DNA from: Cryoendolithus antarcticus
Taxonomy: Eukaryota; Ascomycota; Dothideomycetes; Cladosporiales; Cladosporiaceae
Reading direction: 5' to 3'
DNA: 64,000 nt
Assembly: GCA_002077065.1 (NCBI GenBank)
Contig: NAJO01000012.1
Location: 124,001 to 188,000, forward strand
Below are positions 43,765-54,270 of this stretch, in pieces. A program made the translations under genes and the position numbers. Below the pieces are notes generated by a model that saw only the letters and a list, made by a program, of their open reading frames with translations, was not told the DNA's origin and did not search any database. How positions within the stretch are numbered: the first letter of the stretch is position 1; every line of letters begins with the position of its first letter.

Positions 43765-44529
43765 TCAGCCGTCCAGACTCACCTGGCACCATCCAACCGT
43801 GCTGTTCTCGCACGTCGTGCCCTCATCCAGATCCCTACCAGCACAGTATCTCCTATTCATGGGCGATGGCGGCGGCCCACCAGGCGAAGGTCGCGGAGGC
43901 GGTCGGGGACAAGGTGGTCTGGGCACGGGCCACTGTAAGCGATTCACTAGCCAGGTGACGTCTTCGTACAGCCTGCTCGGTGCAGGATCAAGGAAGGTAT
44001 AGTCGGTGCCATTGTGAATGTCGTCAGCGACGCGGACGGGCTGCGGAGCCTCGGGAGGCACAGCTGGATGCGGATGAGGTGGGACCCTAGGGCTCGCAGG
44101 CGGGCTTGAGAGAGCCTTGTTGAGGTCTGGCAGGCTGGAAGACGCGCTTCGGGGCCGCGGAGCAGGAGGTGGCAAAGGAGGAAGCCGCGTCGGAGGGACG
44201 GGTGGGTCGGCGTCGATGGTCGCCGAGGGCTGATCGCTAGCGTTCCTGGGCCGTGGAGCAGAAGGCGGCAGGGGCGGTAAGGGCGTTCGGGGGACCGGCG
44301 GATCGGCGTCAATGAAGTCGACCTTCCAGAAGCAGACGTCCTTTGGCGGGCGCAGCGCGGACGGCGGAAGTGGGGGCAGTGGAGTTGGAGGTACTGGCGG
44401 ATCTGCATCCCGTGCCTTCTGATCGTACATGATTGGAAACTCGGTCCACGAGTGCGTAGGACGCGGCTCGTACTTGAGGTACTTTGGCAGTTCGGCACGA
44501 CCCTTGAGGTTAATGGCGGTCATGACCAT
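43765..44529 (-). CDS. proline-rich repeat protein (254 aa), unrecognised
   Basis: Single open frame with ATGs at 44529 and 44523. Residues 41-126 contain three copies, at about 33-residue spacing, of a unit DADPPVPxTxLPPLPPxAxR followed by P(R/P). The linkers between copies differ (KDVCFWKVDFI; NASDQPSATI). After this are more Pro-rich segments (PRVPPHPHPAVPPEAPQPVR), then VADDIHNGTDYTFLDPAPSR, which is not low complexity, and a C-terminal part with three Cys. The PPLPP cores resemble SH3/WW/EVH1 ligands, so an adaptor or actin/endocytosis link is possible, but that is inference. No signal peptide or membrane segment. The reading frame stays open in a very biased region, so the chance of a spurious ORF is real; conserved repeat phase argues for coding. 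Confidence 0.55.
   Translation of the reverse strand: MVMTAINLKGRAELPKYLKYEPRPTHSWTEFPIMYDQKARDADPPVPPTPLPPLPPSALRPPKDVCFWKVDFIDADPPVPRTPLPPLPPSAPRPRNASDQPSATIDADPPVPPTRLPPLPPPAPRPRSASSSLPDLNKALSSPPASPRVPPHPHPAVPPEAPQPVRVADDIHNGTDYTFLDPAPSRLYEDVTWLVNRLQWPVPRPPCPRPPPRPSPGGPPPSPMNRRYCAGRDLDEGTTCENSTVGWCQVSLDG
44152..44409 (-). repeat. three 21-codon proline-rich units
   Basis: Units at 44409-44347, 44310-44248 and 44214-44152, in one frame of the proline-rich gene, with near-identical DADPPVP and LPPLPP cores. Spacing is 99 and 96 bases, which suggests tandem duplication of a 33-codon block followed by linker divergence. Confidence 0.7.
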
Positions 44530-45509
44530 GGTCTGATGGTAATTTCGAAGGATAGAAGTCGATCGATGCCAGGGCTCGTAGCGGTCGATGGACTAGGGTA
44601 AGTTTCGGTATGTAGCAACAAGAAAGCAGGAAGAAATAGCAAGGCGAGGCAGAAGAAATAGTTGCCGAGCAGGCATCTGCTCGTGCGGTGAACATCATCC
44701 TGATTACGAGTCGACGAGGTGCCCGCGTAGCTGAGCCTCTTATCCTCTCGTTCGATGCAGTGGAGCAGCATTGACCCGGACTTGCAGCGGTGTCAAAGTT
44801 ACATCGAGCATGTGGCAGTCTATGTTGTGGTGCTGCATTAACAGAGAACGAGGTAGAATAAAGGAAAGCAGCTTCCATGCCGTGAGTAAGAAAGAATGAA
44901 AGTCTACCAGAAATGCGAAGTTATACACACATGGGGAGGGAATGTTGTAAAGGCGAGCACGAATGTCGCTTTATCATGGCAAATGCCTACCTGTTACACT
45001 CAGCAGGCTCGCAAACAACTGCAAACCCAGTCATTGCCGCAGGAACATCACATCGGAGCCAAATCAACCCCACTTTACCATCGCGGCGATGGCTAACAAA
45101 GTGAGGTGTCCGCAGGGCGATGGGAGGTAACAGTAGTAGAAACTTTCGCGACTCCACGTCACGCGCTGTGGGCTCTGAAATTCGTGACGAGCAGACGCCG
45201 TCGACTGGTCTCTATCATGAGCACAATCTTCTTGAGGCTCTCCCAGCCGAATCCTGCAAGATTTGTATTTGATGTTGGATGATAGAGAGGGTGTAAAGAC
45301 AAAGTAACGTGAAGTGTGGCAAGATATGTGCACAGACCACGTCTAAGCGGACTGTTTACCGTTTGTCTCTTCCCAGCTTCGACTTTGCACGACTATATAG
45401 AGGTATTACGGTACAGTCTGACGATACCACTGGCACATCCATTTGGCATTCCTAATGACGAAGACAGGTGACCGGCTTTCCCGATGAGCGTACATGCACA
45501 CAAGTACGT
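44530..45509. other. intergenic region
   Basis: Between the proline-rich gene start and the TauD-family gene stop, both minus strand. A TATATAG lies near 45394 but no start codon nearby on either strand leads a convincing frame. Confidence 0.45.
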
Positions 45510-46661
45510 CTAGTCATACCCCTCGAACTCGGTCTCATAAGGTCTCTCAGCACGCGGTGTCAACCTCGCGAGGTGACGTCGAGAGCCGTCCTGCCAGTCC
45601 AGGATGGCGCTGTGGGCCGTGATCCTGTTATCCCACACGACGACCGTGCCTTTCTCCCACTTGACTCTCGCATGGAAATCGGCACCGAGCGCGATGTGCT
45701 TGTACAGGAAGTCCAGCAGCATGTCACTCTCCTCCTTCTTCAGGCCGACAATACGGCGAGTGAACTGTGGGTTCACGAATAGTGCCTTCTCGCCGGTTGC
45801 TGGGTGAGTACGCACGAGAGGATGCACGTTGGCGACTGGCTCGCGACGGACGATGGAGCCGCGAGCGAGAGCTGCAGCTGCTTGCTCGTGCCCAGAGTGG
45901 ACTGCCTTGAGACCGTGAAGGCGTTGTCGGAAGGCTGGGCTGAGACGCTGGTAGGCGACAGCCATGTTTGCGAAGAGGGTGTCGCCACCTGCTGCCGGAC
46001 CGTCAAGAAGGTAGAGGAAGGTGGTGCCAGGAGGCTGCATCTCGTAGGTGACATCAGAGTGCCAGGTGATGCTGTTTGTGCGCTCCTGGAAGAAGTCCTG
46101 CACTGTGGTGTCGTCGGCCGAGCGATGCACGAGATGGACCTTAGGGTAGCCCTTCGGTGCACCCGAGGCTGGGTGGATGTGCGAGGGACCGAAGTACTCA
46201 GCTACCTTGAGAGCTTCGTCGATGGGCAGATCGGCGAAGTCCTGGGCTCGGAAGGCAACGACCTTGTGCTTGGCAACGAAGAGGGCGAGTTCGTCCTTGC
46301 CAGCGTCGCTGAGCTTCGAGAGCTGAATGCCGCTCACCTCAGCGCCGACGTTGCCGGTGATCTCCTTGACCTCGCCACCTTTGAGCAGGTTGGCGAAGCT
46401 CGAGTCGGCATTCTTTCCGTGCTCGGTGGCCTCGAAGGGCTCGTAAGCAGGGTGTTTCTCGTCGGTCCAGTAGGGCAGATAGTTCGGGTACGACGCTGGC
46501 GGATGCTTCTCGGTACCCTTGCACTCGACGTCGTAGTTGGTGGTCTTAGCGCCTTGTGCGAAAGCCTCCTTCGACTGTGAGTCCTGTCTCTTGTCGTTGA
46601 AGTACGCTGCAGCCGCCTCAACGTGGTAAGACGGAAGCGTTTCCACAAGTCCTGGTGCCAT
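45510..46661 (-). CDS. TauD/TfdA-family Fe(II)/2-oxoglutarate dioxygenase (sulfonate dioxygenase-like)
   Basis: Single exon; I chose the ATG at 46661 (MAPGLVETLPSYHVEA), giving 383 aa. The longer open frame upstream is biased leader sequence. The HxD iron ligands are in TWHSDVTYEM (about residues 201 and 203) and the distal His in ITAHSAILDW (about 348), followed by the 2-oxoglutarate-binding Arg in RRHLARLTPR. Other family blocks are VSGIQLSKLSDAGKDELALF and GGDTLFANMAVAYQRLSP. This is the fungal group containing yeast Jlp1, which oxidises alkyl sulfonates such as taurine to release sulfite for sulfur supply. The exact substrate cannot be read from sequence. It is divergent to a Dal5/Soa1-type transporter, which supports a role in sulfonate use. 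Cytosolic, no signal peptide. Confidence 0.9.
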   Translation of the reverse strand: MAPGLVETLPSYHVEAAAAYFNDKRQDSQSKEAFAQGAKTTNYDVECKGTEKHPPASYPNYLPYWTDEKHPAYEPFEATEHGKNADSSFANLLKGGEVKEITGNVGAEVSGIQLSKLSDAGKDELALFVAKHKVVAFRAQDFADLPIDEALKVAEYFGPSHIHPASGAPKGYPKVHLVHRSADDTTVQDFFQERTNSITWHSDVTYEMQPPGTTFLYLLDGPAAGGDTLFANMAVAYQRLSPAFRQRLHGLKAVHSGHEQAAAALARGSIVRREPVANVHPLVRTHPATGEKALFVNPQFTRRIVGLKKEESDMLLDFLYKHIALGADFHARVKWEKGTVVVWDNRITAHSAILDWQDGSRRHLARLTPRAERPYETEFEGYD

Positions 46662-47983
46662 GATGTGATATGTGTAAGAGCTAGACAGATAGATGGAATG
46701 GAGAGAAAGGAATAAGAAGTGACTTATTCGAGGGTATGTACATTCAAAAGTGAATGCCGTGAGAGTAGAGAAGGACTCGTATAACACCGCCCACCGATTT
46801 CGGCAATCGCGGCACCTTCTGCTGAAATTACGAAGCTGATCGCACACCACGACGTAGTGCCAGAGTAGCGGAGACTTGCAATCTACCTGATTAGTGCAGC
46901 TCCAGGTAGTACTCATCACTCCGCGAGATGGCGTATGAAGCTCCATTGGACTTTCAAGCTGAATTCGCCACCAACCGAGGAAATCGCGAACGTTGGAAGA
47001 CACAAGGAACATCGCATCTACACAACTACAACAACACCCTATTGCCCTGGCGGACGTCCGATCCTAGATTTCGAGTACACTTACTCATCGACAGCAGAAG
47101 ACTGACAACTGCCAGAGCAAGGGATGCATGCCCCAGTTGACGTCCTCGGGCACTTCTGTGACTGAACCGACTGTGAGGAATTATCAATCACGATTGGAAC
47201 GAGCTCCGGCGCCGTTCGAAATGAGATCAACCGGTGTCATTCCACTGGTCAATACCACCAAACGTGTCTAGCAGGTGGCTATCGCGTGGGAACTCTGCGG
47301 GAGTTGTTCGCAGATCTCCATCACGCAATCGCTGTGGACATCACATCATCGGCCTATTCGGGAAGATATGCCTTGGCTACTACAACGTTAGCTTTCATGC
47401 TGCAGGGCTCTGTAGCACGTCCAGGGCGATGGCAACATCGCTGTCAATGCCCACCCAAGCTCTCTCGTAAGCCACGGCGCACAACAAGACATGGACTTGT
47501 CAGGCTTGGAGGATCGTGGCAGCGTGGCCTCGTGGCATTGAGTTCTTGATTCAGAGGACTGGTGCATGGTATCTGCGTAGTGAGATTGACGAGAGCTTCG
47601 ACGCATGGTAGATATTACTGGGGGCTCTAGACGCAGCCCTACCGATAAGAGACCGTCTATCTGCTGATGCTGTGGAGACACCATCGCGCTCTACGCGTTC
47701 ATCGGCTGTTCTTAGGTCTTTCCTCTCGATCTCCACCCAGGGCTAGCGTGAGACGCAATGTTTCCGGGACCGACTTGTCACGCTACGCACATCGAGGCGT
47801 CGAGTCGCGACCCGCCATCGATCGCGTGCTCCGTCTAGACACGCCAAAAGTTTTCTTTTCCCAGCCCTATAAACGAGTGAGATCCTCATGAGATGTAGAT
47901 GCACTCGGCTTGTCAACGAACCCGACTTCGCATTAGAAGCGCTACCAAATCGTTCCATTGCCACAGGCCAGGCATCGTCCACA
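46662..47983. promoter_or_regulatory. shared upstream region of dioxygenase and MFS transporter
   Basis: 1.3 kb between divergent starts. It contains a TATA box close to the transporter and no supported gene. Binding sites for a sulfur regulator were not identified with confidence. Confidence 0.5.
47868..47873 (+). promoter_or_regulatory. TATA box of the MFS transporter gene
   Basis: TATAAA within CCCTATAAACG, 111 bases before the ATG at 47984. Because it lies only 15 bases before the in-frame ATG at 47888, it favours 47984 as the start. Confidence 0.55.
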
Positions 47984-50213
47984 ATGGGGGTCACTGACTT
48001 CATCAAGGGCTCTGCGGGCACCGCACCTCCAGACAGCAAAGAGATAACGGACACGTCGTCGGGTTCAGAGGTCGTGCACGATCTGTTCAAACCCAAGGGC
48101 GGTCGTGAGGCTACCTTCGATGCCAGCTCATCCGAGGTATCGTTCTACGCCCCCATCGAGAGCTATGAGGGCATACATCGCTACGACCCAAAGTTCGAAT
48201 GGGAGCCTCAAGAAGAGCGTCGCATCGTCCGCAAGATTGACTACAAGATCTGCGCCTGGGTGTGCTTGATGTTCTTCGCGCTCCAACTCGACAGAGGCAA
48301 CATCTCACAGGCGCTGTCCGACAACATGCTCAAGGTACGGGCATACCTGTTCGCCATGTCAACCGACATTGACGACTCACTATATGCTCACCTATCTATT
48401 AGGATCTTCACATGACTACCAACGATTATAATACTGGTACGCTCTGCACTCTGACCGCTCAGCTAACATAGCAGCTGACCAATGTCTTGTCGCACAGGCC
48501 AGACTATCTTCTATCTTTCCTTCCTTTGCGCTGAGCTGCCGTCTCAGCTCATCAGCAAGAAGATCGGTCCCGATAACTGGATCCCCATCCAGATGGTCAG
48601 CTGGAGTCTGGTCGCAAGCTGCCAGGCGTTCATGAGGGGAAGAAGCGGCTTCTGGGCTTGCAGAGCGCTCCTGGGTATGATCGAGGGCGGCTTCATTCCC
48701 GATAACATTTTGTATCTGAGCTATTTTTATACGGGATCTGAGCTCCCGATCCGACTATCGTTCTTCTGGTGAGTATGGTGCAAGCTGCACGACCACAAGT
48801 CAGTAGCTGATATCCTCAGGTTCGCTTTCCAGTTCACCAACATTGTGTCTGCGTTCTTGGCCTACGGTATCCTGCACATGCGAGGCATCAACGGATTACC
48901 CGGCTGGGCGTGGCTATTCGCATTGGGTAATACATAGCAAGGTCAAGTCTTTGGGTCTCGGACTGACATGATCTCCAGAGGGCACTCTCACCGGAATCAT
49001 CGGCGTCATCTCCTGGTTTTACCTTCCACCTTCGCCGACTCAGACAGCAAGCAAGTTCCGTGGTAAGGATGGCTGGTTCAACGAGCGTGAAGAGAAGATC
49101 ATGGTCAACCGCATATTACGCGATGATCCGAGTGAGCAAGCCATCTTGTGCGAACCGTCGTTGTGGACTGATCTAACATCCATGAACCAGGCAAGGGCAG
49201 TATGCACAATCGTCAAGCTTTGACGCCGAAGATGCTCTGGCGCTGCTTCTGCGATTACCACATGTGGCCGATCTACCTAATCGGCATTTGCTGGCTTCTA
49301 CCCTCCGTGCCCATCTCCGCCTACCTCACGCTTAATCTCAAGGCCATCGGCTTCAAAACTTTCACAACGAATCTGCTCGTTATCCCGGCCTATGTGCTGT
49401 TCATCATCAACCTGCTTTTCTTCACTTGGCTGACCGAACGACTCAACGAACGCTTCCTATTGGCTTCGATCTCGCAATGGGTGCCTTTGCCTCTATTGAT
49501 CGCGCTCGAGTGTCTCCCCGCCACACGATCCCACTGGGTGACGTATGCCTTGTCTGTGCTGCTCTTCGCACAGCCATACTTTCATGCCGTCCTAGTGGCG
49601 ATTACGAGTCGCAATGCCGGATCTGTGCGTACGAGAACAGTCGCATCCGCGCTGTACAACATGACAGGTGCGTCGAAGGAAGTTCGCTTCGGATTGGCGT
49701 GTTGCTGACTCTTACACAGTCCAAGCTGGCAACATTATCGGATCGAATGTAGGCTGTCCCCAAGAGCAACTCTGGCTATGCGTACACACTAACAGGGAGG
49801 CCAGATCTACCGCGAGCATGACAAGCCACTATATTATACCGTCAGTCGATTCAGAGATACTCAAAGTCTTGTGAGGACCTAAGTCTGACTTTATAACAGG
49901 GTAACAAAGTCCTAATCGCATTATGCTGTTTCAATATCTGCCTCTTTTACGGAGCTAAGATCTTCTACGTGACAATCAACAAGTATGACTGCCCTATGTC
50001 AACGAATGCAGGTCTGAAGATACTAACAGCTATCACAGACGGCGCGCAGCAAAATGGGATGCCATGACAAAGGAAGAGCGAGAGCACTACCTTACCATTA
50101 CGAAGGATGAGGGCAACAAAAGGCAAGTCATCCGGTCCCAACGCGAATGGCGCTTTATAGTGGAAGCAACCCACTGACTTGATCATAGACTCGACTTCCG
50201 GTTTGCCCACTGA
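47984..50213 (+). CDS. MFS transporter, anion:cation symporter (Dal5/Soa1-like) family
   Basis: Eleven exons: 47984-48334, 48403-48436, 48498-48768, 48820-48926, 48979-49131, 49191-49667, 49720-49748, 49805-49840, 49900-49982, 50039-50122 and 50189-50213; 549 aa with about 12 membrane segments. Family landmarks are [20 protein letters not shown], the [20 protein letters not shown] block in helix 2, [25 protein letters not shown] and [20 protein letters not shown]. The C-terminus reads [13 protein letters not shown], typical of the family. This group imports allantoate, nicotinate and related anions; yeast Soa1 carries sulfonates and inorganic sulfur. Next to a TauD-family dioxygenase, sulfonate or taurine uptake is my best guess. 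The last intron has a GC donor. An in-frame ATG at 47888 is an alternative start. Confidence 0.9.
50123..50188 (+). other. GC-AG intron
   Basis: The last intron of the MFS gene begins GCAAGT and ends ATCATAG. Removing it joins GNKR to LDFRFAH, the usual C-terminus of the family. Apart from C at position 2 the donor matches consensus fully, as expected for GC donors. Confidence 0.8.
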
Positions 50214-50885
50214 TCGAGGCTGAGCAGCCGAAGTGAGCGGCTGGACAGCGGTCCCATCAACGCTGGAAGGAGAACTTGGAGTGTGAATTCGTAGCACCTG
50301 CATGACCATTGCGTGTAGACGACGATATGTCGCAGTACACATACGCCTTCTCTGTCTTGCGTGTCTCTTTCCCTGTTCAGTGCGTTCTTTGAAGTCGTTG
50401 AAGAGGCGCAGGGGCGGTGCTACGATCTGTCTGGGATTGCAGTCCACCGCGAATATGAATCGCCGATAGAGGCACGTTCCATCAAAACCTAGTCGCGGTC
50501 GTGGGAAAGACGATCCGACATCCCCTTGTCCTAACGCATTGCCTTCCCGAGGACAAGCCGTCAAGAAAGCGTCGGATGGCTGCTTTGAGCTCTTCCGGTG
50601 CAGTGCGGGGAGTTTAAGGAGGGGTAAACCGACGATCAACGACCATGACATGCACGAACGTTGTCATCCTCGCGTGTCGCAGTGAACACGCGAATGACTA
50701 TCCCGACCCGACCAGCCGGCGTGATGTTGTAGCTTCTCGTTGCCGTGAGGAGACATGTAGGTCCGCAACCTCAGGGAGATAGGCAGGCAGGTATCTTTCG
50801 CACTTACTCTTCTCGTGTATCTTAAGCACATCTCAAGTGCTGGTCTCTCATACATTGTTGTTATTCAAGTGTGTTCGCGATCAAG
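50214..50885. other. intergenic region
   Basis: Between the MFS transporter stop and the dehydrogenase start, same strand. No supported gene or distinct element. Confidence 0.45.
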
Positions 50886-52208
50886 ATGGGCAAAACGATG
50901 AAAGCTGTCGTCTTCCATGGCAAGGAAGATCTGAGATTTCAGGAAGTGCCTGAGCCCGAGTGTGGTAAAGGGCAGGTCAAGATCAAGCCAGCGTGGTGTG
51001 GCATTTGCGGAAGGGTAAGTCTCCTGTCTGTCCTCCTTAGCCTCCCACTGACACTCCTCCCAGTGTGTCGAGCCTCTACGAGGGAACTCCTACGAGGGAA
51101 CCATTCCCAGTAAGGCAACAACTGAAAAGCTTCCAGTGACCTCCACGAGTACCTTGGCGGCCCAGCGATTTGTCCCACAACTCCTCACCCCATCACCGGC
51201 GAGCAAGTCCCATTGACCTTCGGCCACGAGTTCAGCGGCACAGTCGAGGAAGTAGGAGAAGGCGTGACCAAGTTCAAGGCAGGAGATCGGGTCTGCGTAC
51301 AGCCGATTATCTACGATGATGAGTGTGGGTCTTGCAAGGAGGGACTGATCGTGAGTGATGAAAGGAGGGATAGAAATTGGGGTGAAAGGACTGGCGCTAA
51401 TGCATGGAAAGAACTGCTGTGACAAGAATGGCTTCGTTGGCTTATCGGGCTGGGGAGGTGGACTGAGTGAGCACGTAGTGCTTCCTGAGTACTGCGTGAT
51501 TCCCATTCCCGATAACGTTCCACTGGATGTTGCAGGTCAGTCCTGCCATATAGGGTCGAAATCGGATGCGAAACTAATCAGACCACAGCTCTCGTCGAAC
51601 CTCTCTCCGTCGGCTGGCACGCAGTCGCCATCTCACCCTTCAAGAAAGGTGACTCCGCTCTCGTGATCGGAGGCGGACCGATCGGCCTCTCCGTAATCCA
51701 AGCTCTCAAAGCCAAGGGCTGCGACAACATCATCGTCACGGAAGTCTCCTCCATGCGAAAGCAATACGCCCAAGACTTCGGCGCTCACCACATCCTCGAT
51801 CCGACCAAGGACGACATTGTCGCGAGATGCCGCGAGCTCAGCGATAACAAGGGCGTGCATATGGCTTTTGACGCAGCGGGCGTGCAGGCTGCATTGACCT
51901 CAGCTGTCAAAGCTGTGCGAGCGCGCGGCACGATCATCAATATTGCGCTTTGGGAGAAGCCGTTCCAGCTCATGCCTAACGACATGATCTTCCGCGAGCG
52001 CAAGTGGATTGGCGTGGCGACGTATGTTGCTGGCGACTTTCAGGAGGTGCTTGAGGCTATCTCATCAGGGAGGATGAAGAACGTGGAGCAAATGATCACG
52101 AAGCGGATAGGGCTTGATGAGGTTGTTGAGGGAGGATTCAAGGCTTTGGTGAAGGATAAGGATAGGCAGGTGAAGATTCTTGTGAGGGCTGGAGATGGGG
52201 AGGTGTGA
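50886..52208 (+). CDS. zinc-type (R,R)-butanediol dehydrogenase-like MDR enzyme, frame break at intron 1
   Basis: Readable exons: 50886-51014, 51137-51350, 51412-51535 and 51589-52208. The protein matches fungal butanediol/sorbitol-type dehydrogenases: MKAVVFHGKEDLRFQEVPEP, WCGICG, DLHEYLGGPAICPTTPHP, TFGHEFSGTVEEVGEGV, structural-zinc Cys cluster ECGSCKEGLINCC, GLSGWGGGLSEHVV and the NAD-binding loop VIGGGPIGLSVIQ. It should oxidise secondary alcohols or reduce acetoin-type ketones with NAD(H) in the cytosol. The problem is at intron 1. The donor AGG/GTAAGT leaves phase 0, but the exon beginning TGACCTCCAC needs two leftover bases, so CGICG and DLHEY are one base out of frame. No other GT donor or AG acceptor fixes this. 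A homopolymer GGG sits at the donor. The gene may be a frameshifted allele or contain an assembly error. Confidence 0.78.
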
Positions 52209-53343
52209 AGATTATAGGATCGGGAGTCTAGGAGAGTACCTTTCCAGAATGAGCTGAGTCATGGCGATTACCCTGATGGTATCATGTCGGTCCTCAGATC
52301 GCATCTAAATCGCTGCGGCTCAATATCATCCGATCGAGCAAGGTTTCATACGCAGCTTGAGCGTTGTTTACAGTGCTGGTCTGCAGAGCGCACACGTTGC
52401 TTGATGCACCATGAGCCAAGTCTGACGTGTCCCCGAGCAAGGCCTTCGTTGCTCCTCGGGAGCCAACATACCAGCGTATCATCGCGGGTATCTGGCTTAC
52501 CCTGCATCAAGCACCTGTCATGGAAGTGGGCTGTCCACTGGGCCCAGCATTATTGACGACTCCAAAACGAACTACATCCGTACATACGGCAATAAACGTG
52601 AGCCAGGATTCCAAGGTCTGGACCTCGCATCACATCGATGGTCGAGTGATTGTGTTCACGCCCCGCGGCGATTGGGAGTGGGCACGCGTGCAGTCAAGCC
52701 CTGGGCTCTGGCGCGTCGTTAGCTCAAGGGATCAACAGTTGCTTGCCCAGTGCTGACACGGTGATCGCCTCTATCGCTATGGACACGGCTACGCGCGGTC
52801 TCTCGCGTCCTATCGCAGGTGTATCTGTCACTCGCTACTCGGTGTTCTGAAAGATACCTTTCGGCTGTTCTCGAGTACTTCGAACGCGTGCATGGTCTTC
52901 TATAGGTCTAGCCTGAGCCCAACATGTGGCGTCTCAGCACAGCCACCAGGGCACTGCGCAACGATTGACTTCGTCGCCGCCGGCAGTCACAAGCCACGCC
53001 GTTGCGCGCGGTGATCGAGGATTTCGCCCACGAGACCCGTCGATCACCGCATAGTTCCAGCCATGACGGAAGGTTGCAGCGCAAATCAGGAGTTTGCGTC
53101 GTGTCACAAGCGCGACGGAAATTACGTGTGCCGTGACCTGGCGCTGAAATTGGAAAAATAAGCTTTGGCGACGTCACTTTGCTTTTCTACGTCAGGGCTC
53201 AGGGACCTGCGGGCGCCGGGGAACAATTCATAATACTCGCGCTGGCTCAAATCCTTCTCGTCGATATCCTACACTCACGGCTTTCACCTTTACGACAGTA
53301 CATTGCACCCACAGCTCTTTGTCGATTCCCGACAGCCACTGCC
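52209..53343. other. intergenic region
   Basis: About 1.1 kb between the dehydrogenase and the MARVEL-like gene. No supported gene; the frame before the MARVEL ATG is open without a start codon and is taken as 5' leader. Confidence 0.45.
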
Positions 53344-54270
53344 ATGGGCATCTTCAAGGGCGGCGCATTGCGCCTTGTGCAAACCACGCTCTACGCCATC
53401 ACCTTCTGCTGCTCAGCCATCATTCTCGGCTTCTTCTCCTACTTCCTCTCGGTCCTCGCAGACCGCAAGCTCGTCATCCCCACGAAATGGAAGGCCGTTG
53501 AGGGCCTTGCTGGTGCAGCAGTGCTCTACTCTATCTGCGCGATCCTGCTCACATGCTGCCTCGGCGGCGTCACCTTCTTTGCCTTCCTCGGCCTGTTCCT
53601 CGATGTCCTCTTCATCGGCGCCATGGTCGCGATCGCGATCATGACCCGCGATGGTGCTAAGACCTGCAACGGCTTCGTCAAGACTCCCATTGGCACTGGC
53701 CTCACCTACCAGAACGACGGCAGCTTCGGCGGCAACGGTTTCGGCAGCGGTAACGGCGAGAACGTAACCTACGCTGTCGGCCTCAAGACCGCCTGCCGCT
53801 ACAACAAGGTCTGCTTCGCTGTCGCCATCATCGGCGCTCTCTTCTTCCTGATGACGGCGTTTATGCAAGTTTTCCTTGCGCGTCACCACAAGAAGGAGAA
53901 GCGCTACGGACCCGGGCCAAAGAACAACTACACGTCCGGTACCACGAAGCGCAAGTTCTGGCAGCGCAAGCCCAAGAACACCCGTGATGCCGAGATGGGC
54001 TCGCATGCCGCACCCGTCGCTGGTGGCCTCGCCGTCCCAGCCACCCACCACAACCGCGCTTCGCACGAGACCGGCTACACCGGCTCGACTGTCGCTGCAC
54101 CCAACGCTACGAATGCGTATGACAAGGATGGCAACCACGTCCCTCACACCGGCGCACACGGCGAGTATCACAACCAGCCGCATAATGCTGGTGTGAACCC
54201 ATACGGGTACGACGCCCCGGCTACTGGCCACCACTACGCGCCGCACACTGGTACCGCGACCAACTACTAG
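53344..54270 (+). CDS. MARVEL-like four-span membrane protein
   Basis: Single exon, 308 aa, from gccATGGGC. Four hydrophobic helices: about residues 13-35 (LYAITFCCSAIILGFFSYFL), 48-70 (EGLAGAAVLYSICAILLTCC), 72-95 (TFFAFLGLFLDVLFIGAMVA) and 163-185 (VCFAVAIIGALFFLMTAFMQ). A loop between helices 3 and 4 is Gly/Asn-rich with one NVT sequon and two Cys residues. This 3+1 spacing is typical of MARVEL-domain proteins in fungi, which lie in the plasma membrane, eisosomes or vesicles. The C-terminal 120 residues are cytosolic, His/Tyr/Gly/Asn-rich and probably disordered. A role in membrane organisation is inferred from family. No conserved catalytic residue is expected. Confidence 0.82.
   Translation: MGIFKGGALRLVQTTLYAITFCCSAIILGFFSYFLSVLADRKLVIPTKWKAVEGLAGAAVLYSICAILLTCCLGGVTFFAFLGLFLDVLFIGAMVAIAIMTRDGAKTCNGFVKTPIGTGLTYQNDGSFGGNGFGSGNGENVTYAVGLKTACRYNKVCFAVAIIGALFFLMTAFMQVFLARHHKKEKRYGPGPKNNYTSGTTKRKFWQRKPKNTRDAEMGSHAAPVAGGLAVPATHHNRASHETGYTGSTVAAPNATNAYDKDGNHVPHTGAHGEYHNQPHNAGVNPYGYDAPATGHHYAPHTGTATNY

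Noticed and set aside
45064..45333. 89-codon minus-strand ORF near a TATATAG
   Set aside because: No protein-like composition or motif; the TATATAG is not positioned for it convincingly.
51015..51136. Mini-exon (51064-51109) between two introns in the dehydrogenase gene
   Set aside because: The second intron would be about 27 bases, too short, and the resulting phase meets a stop.
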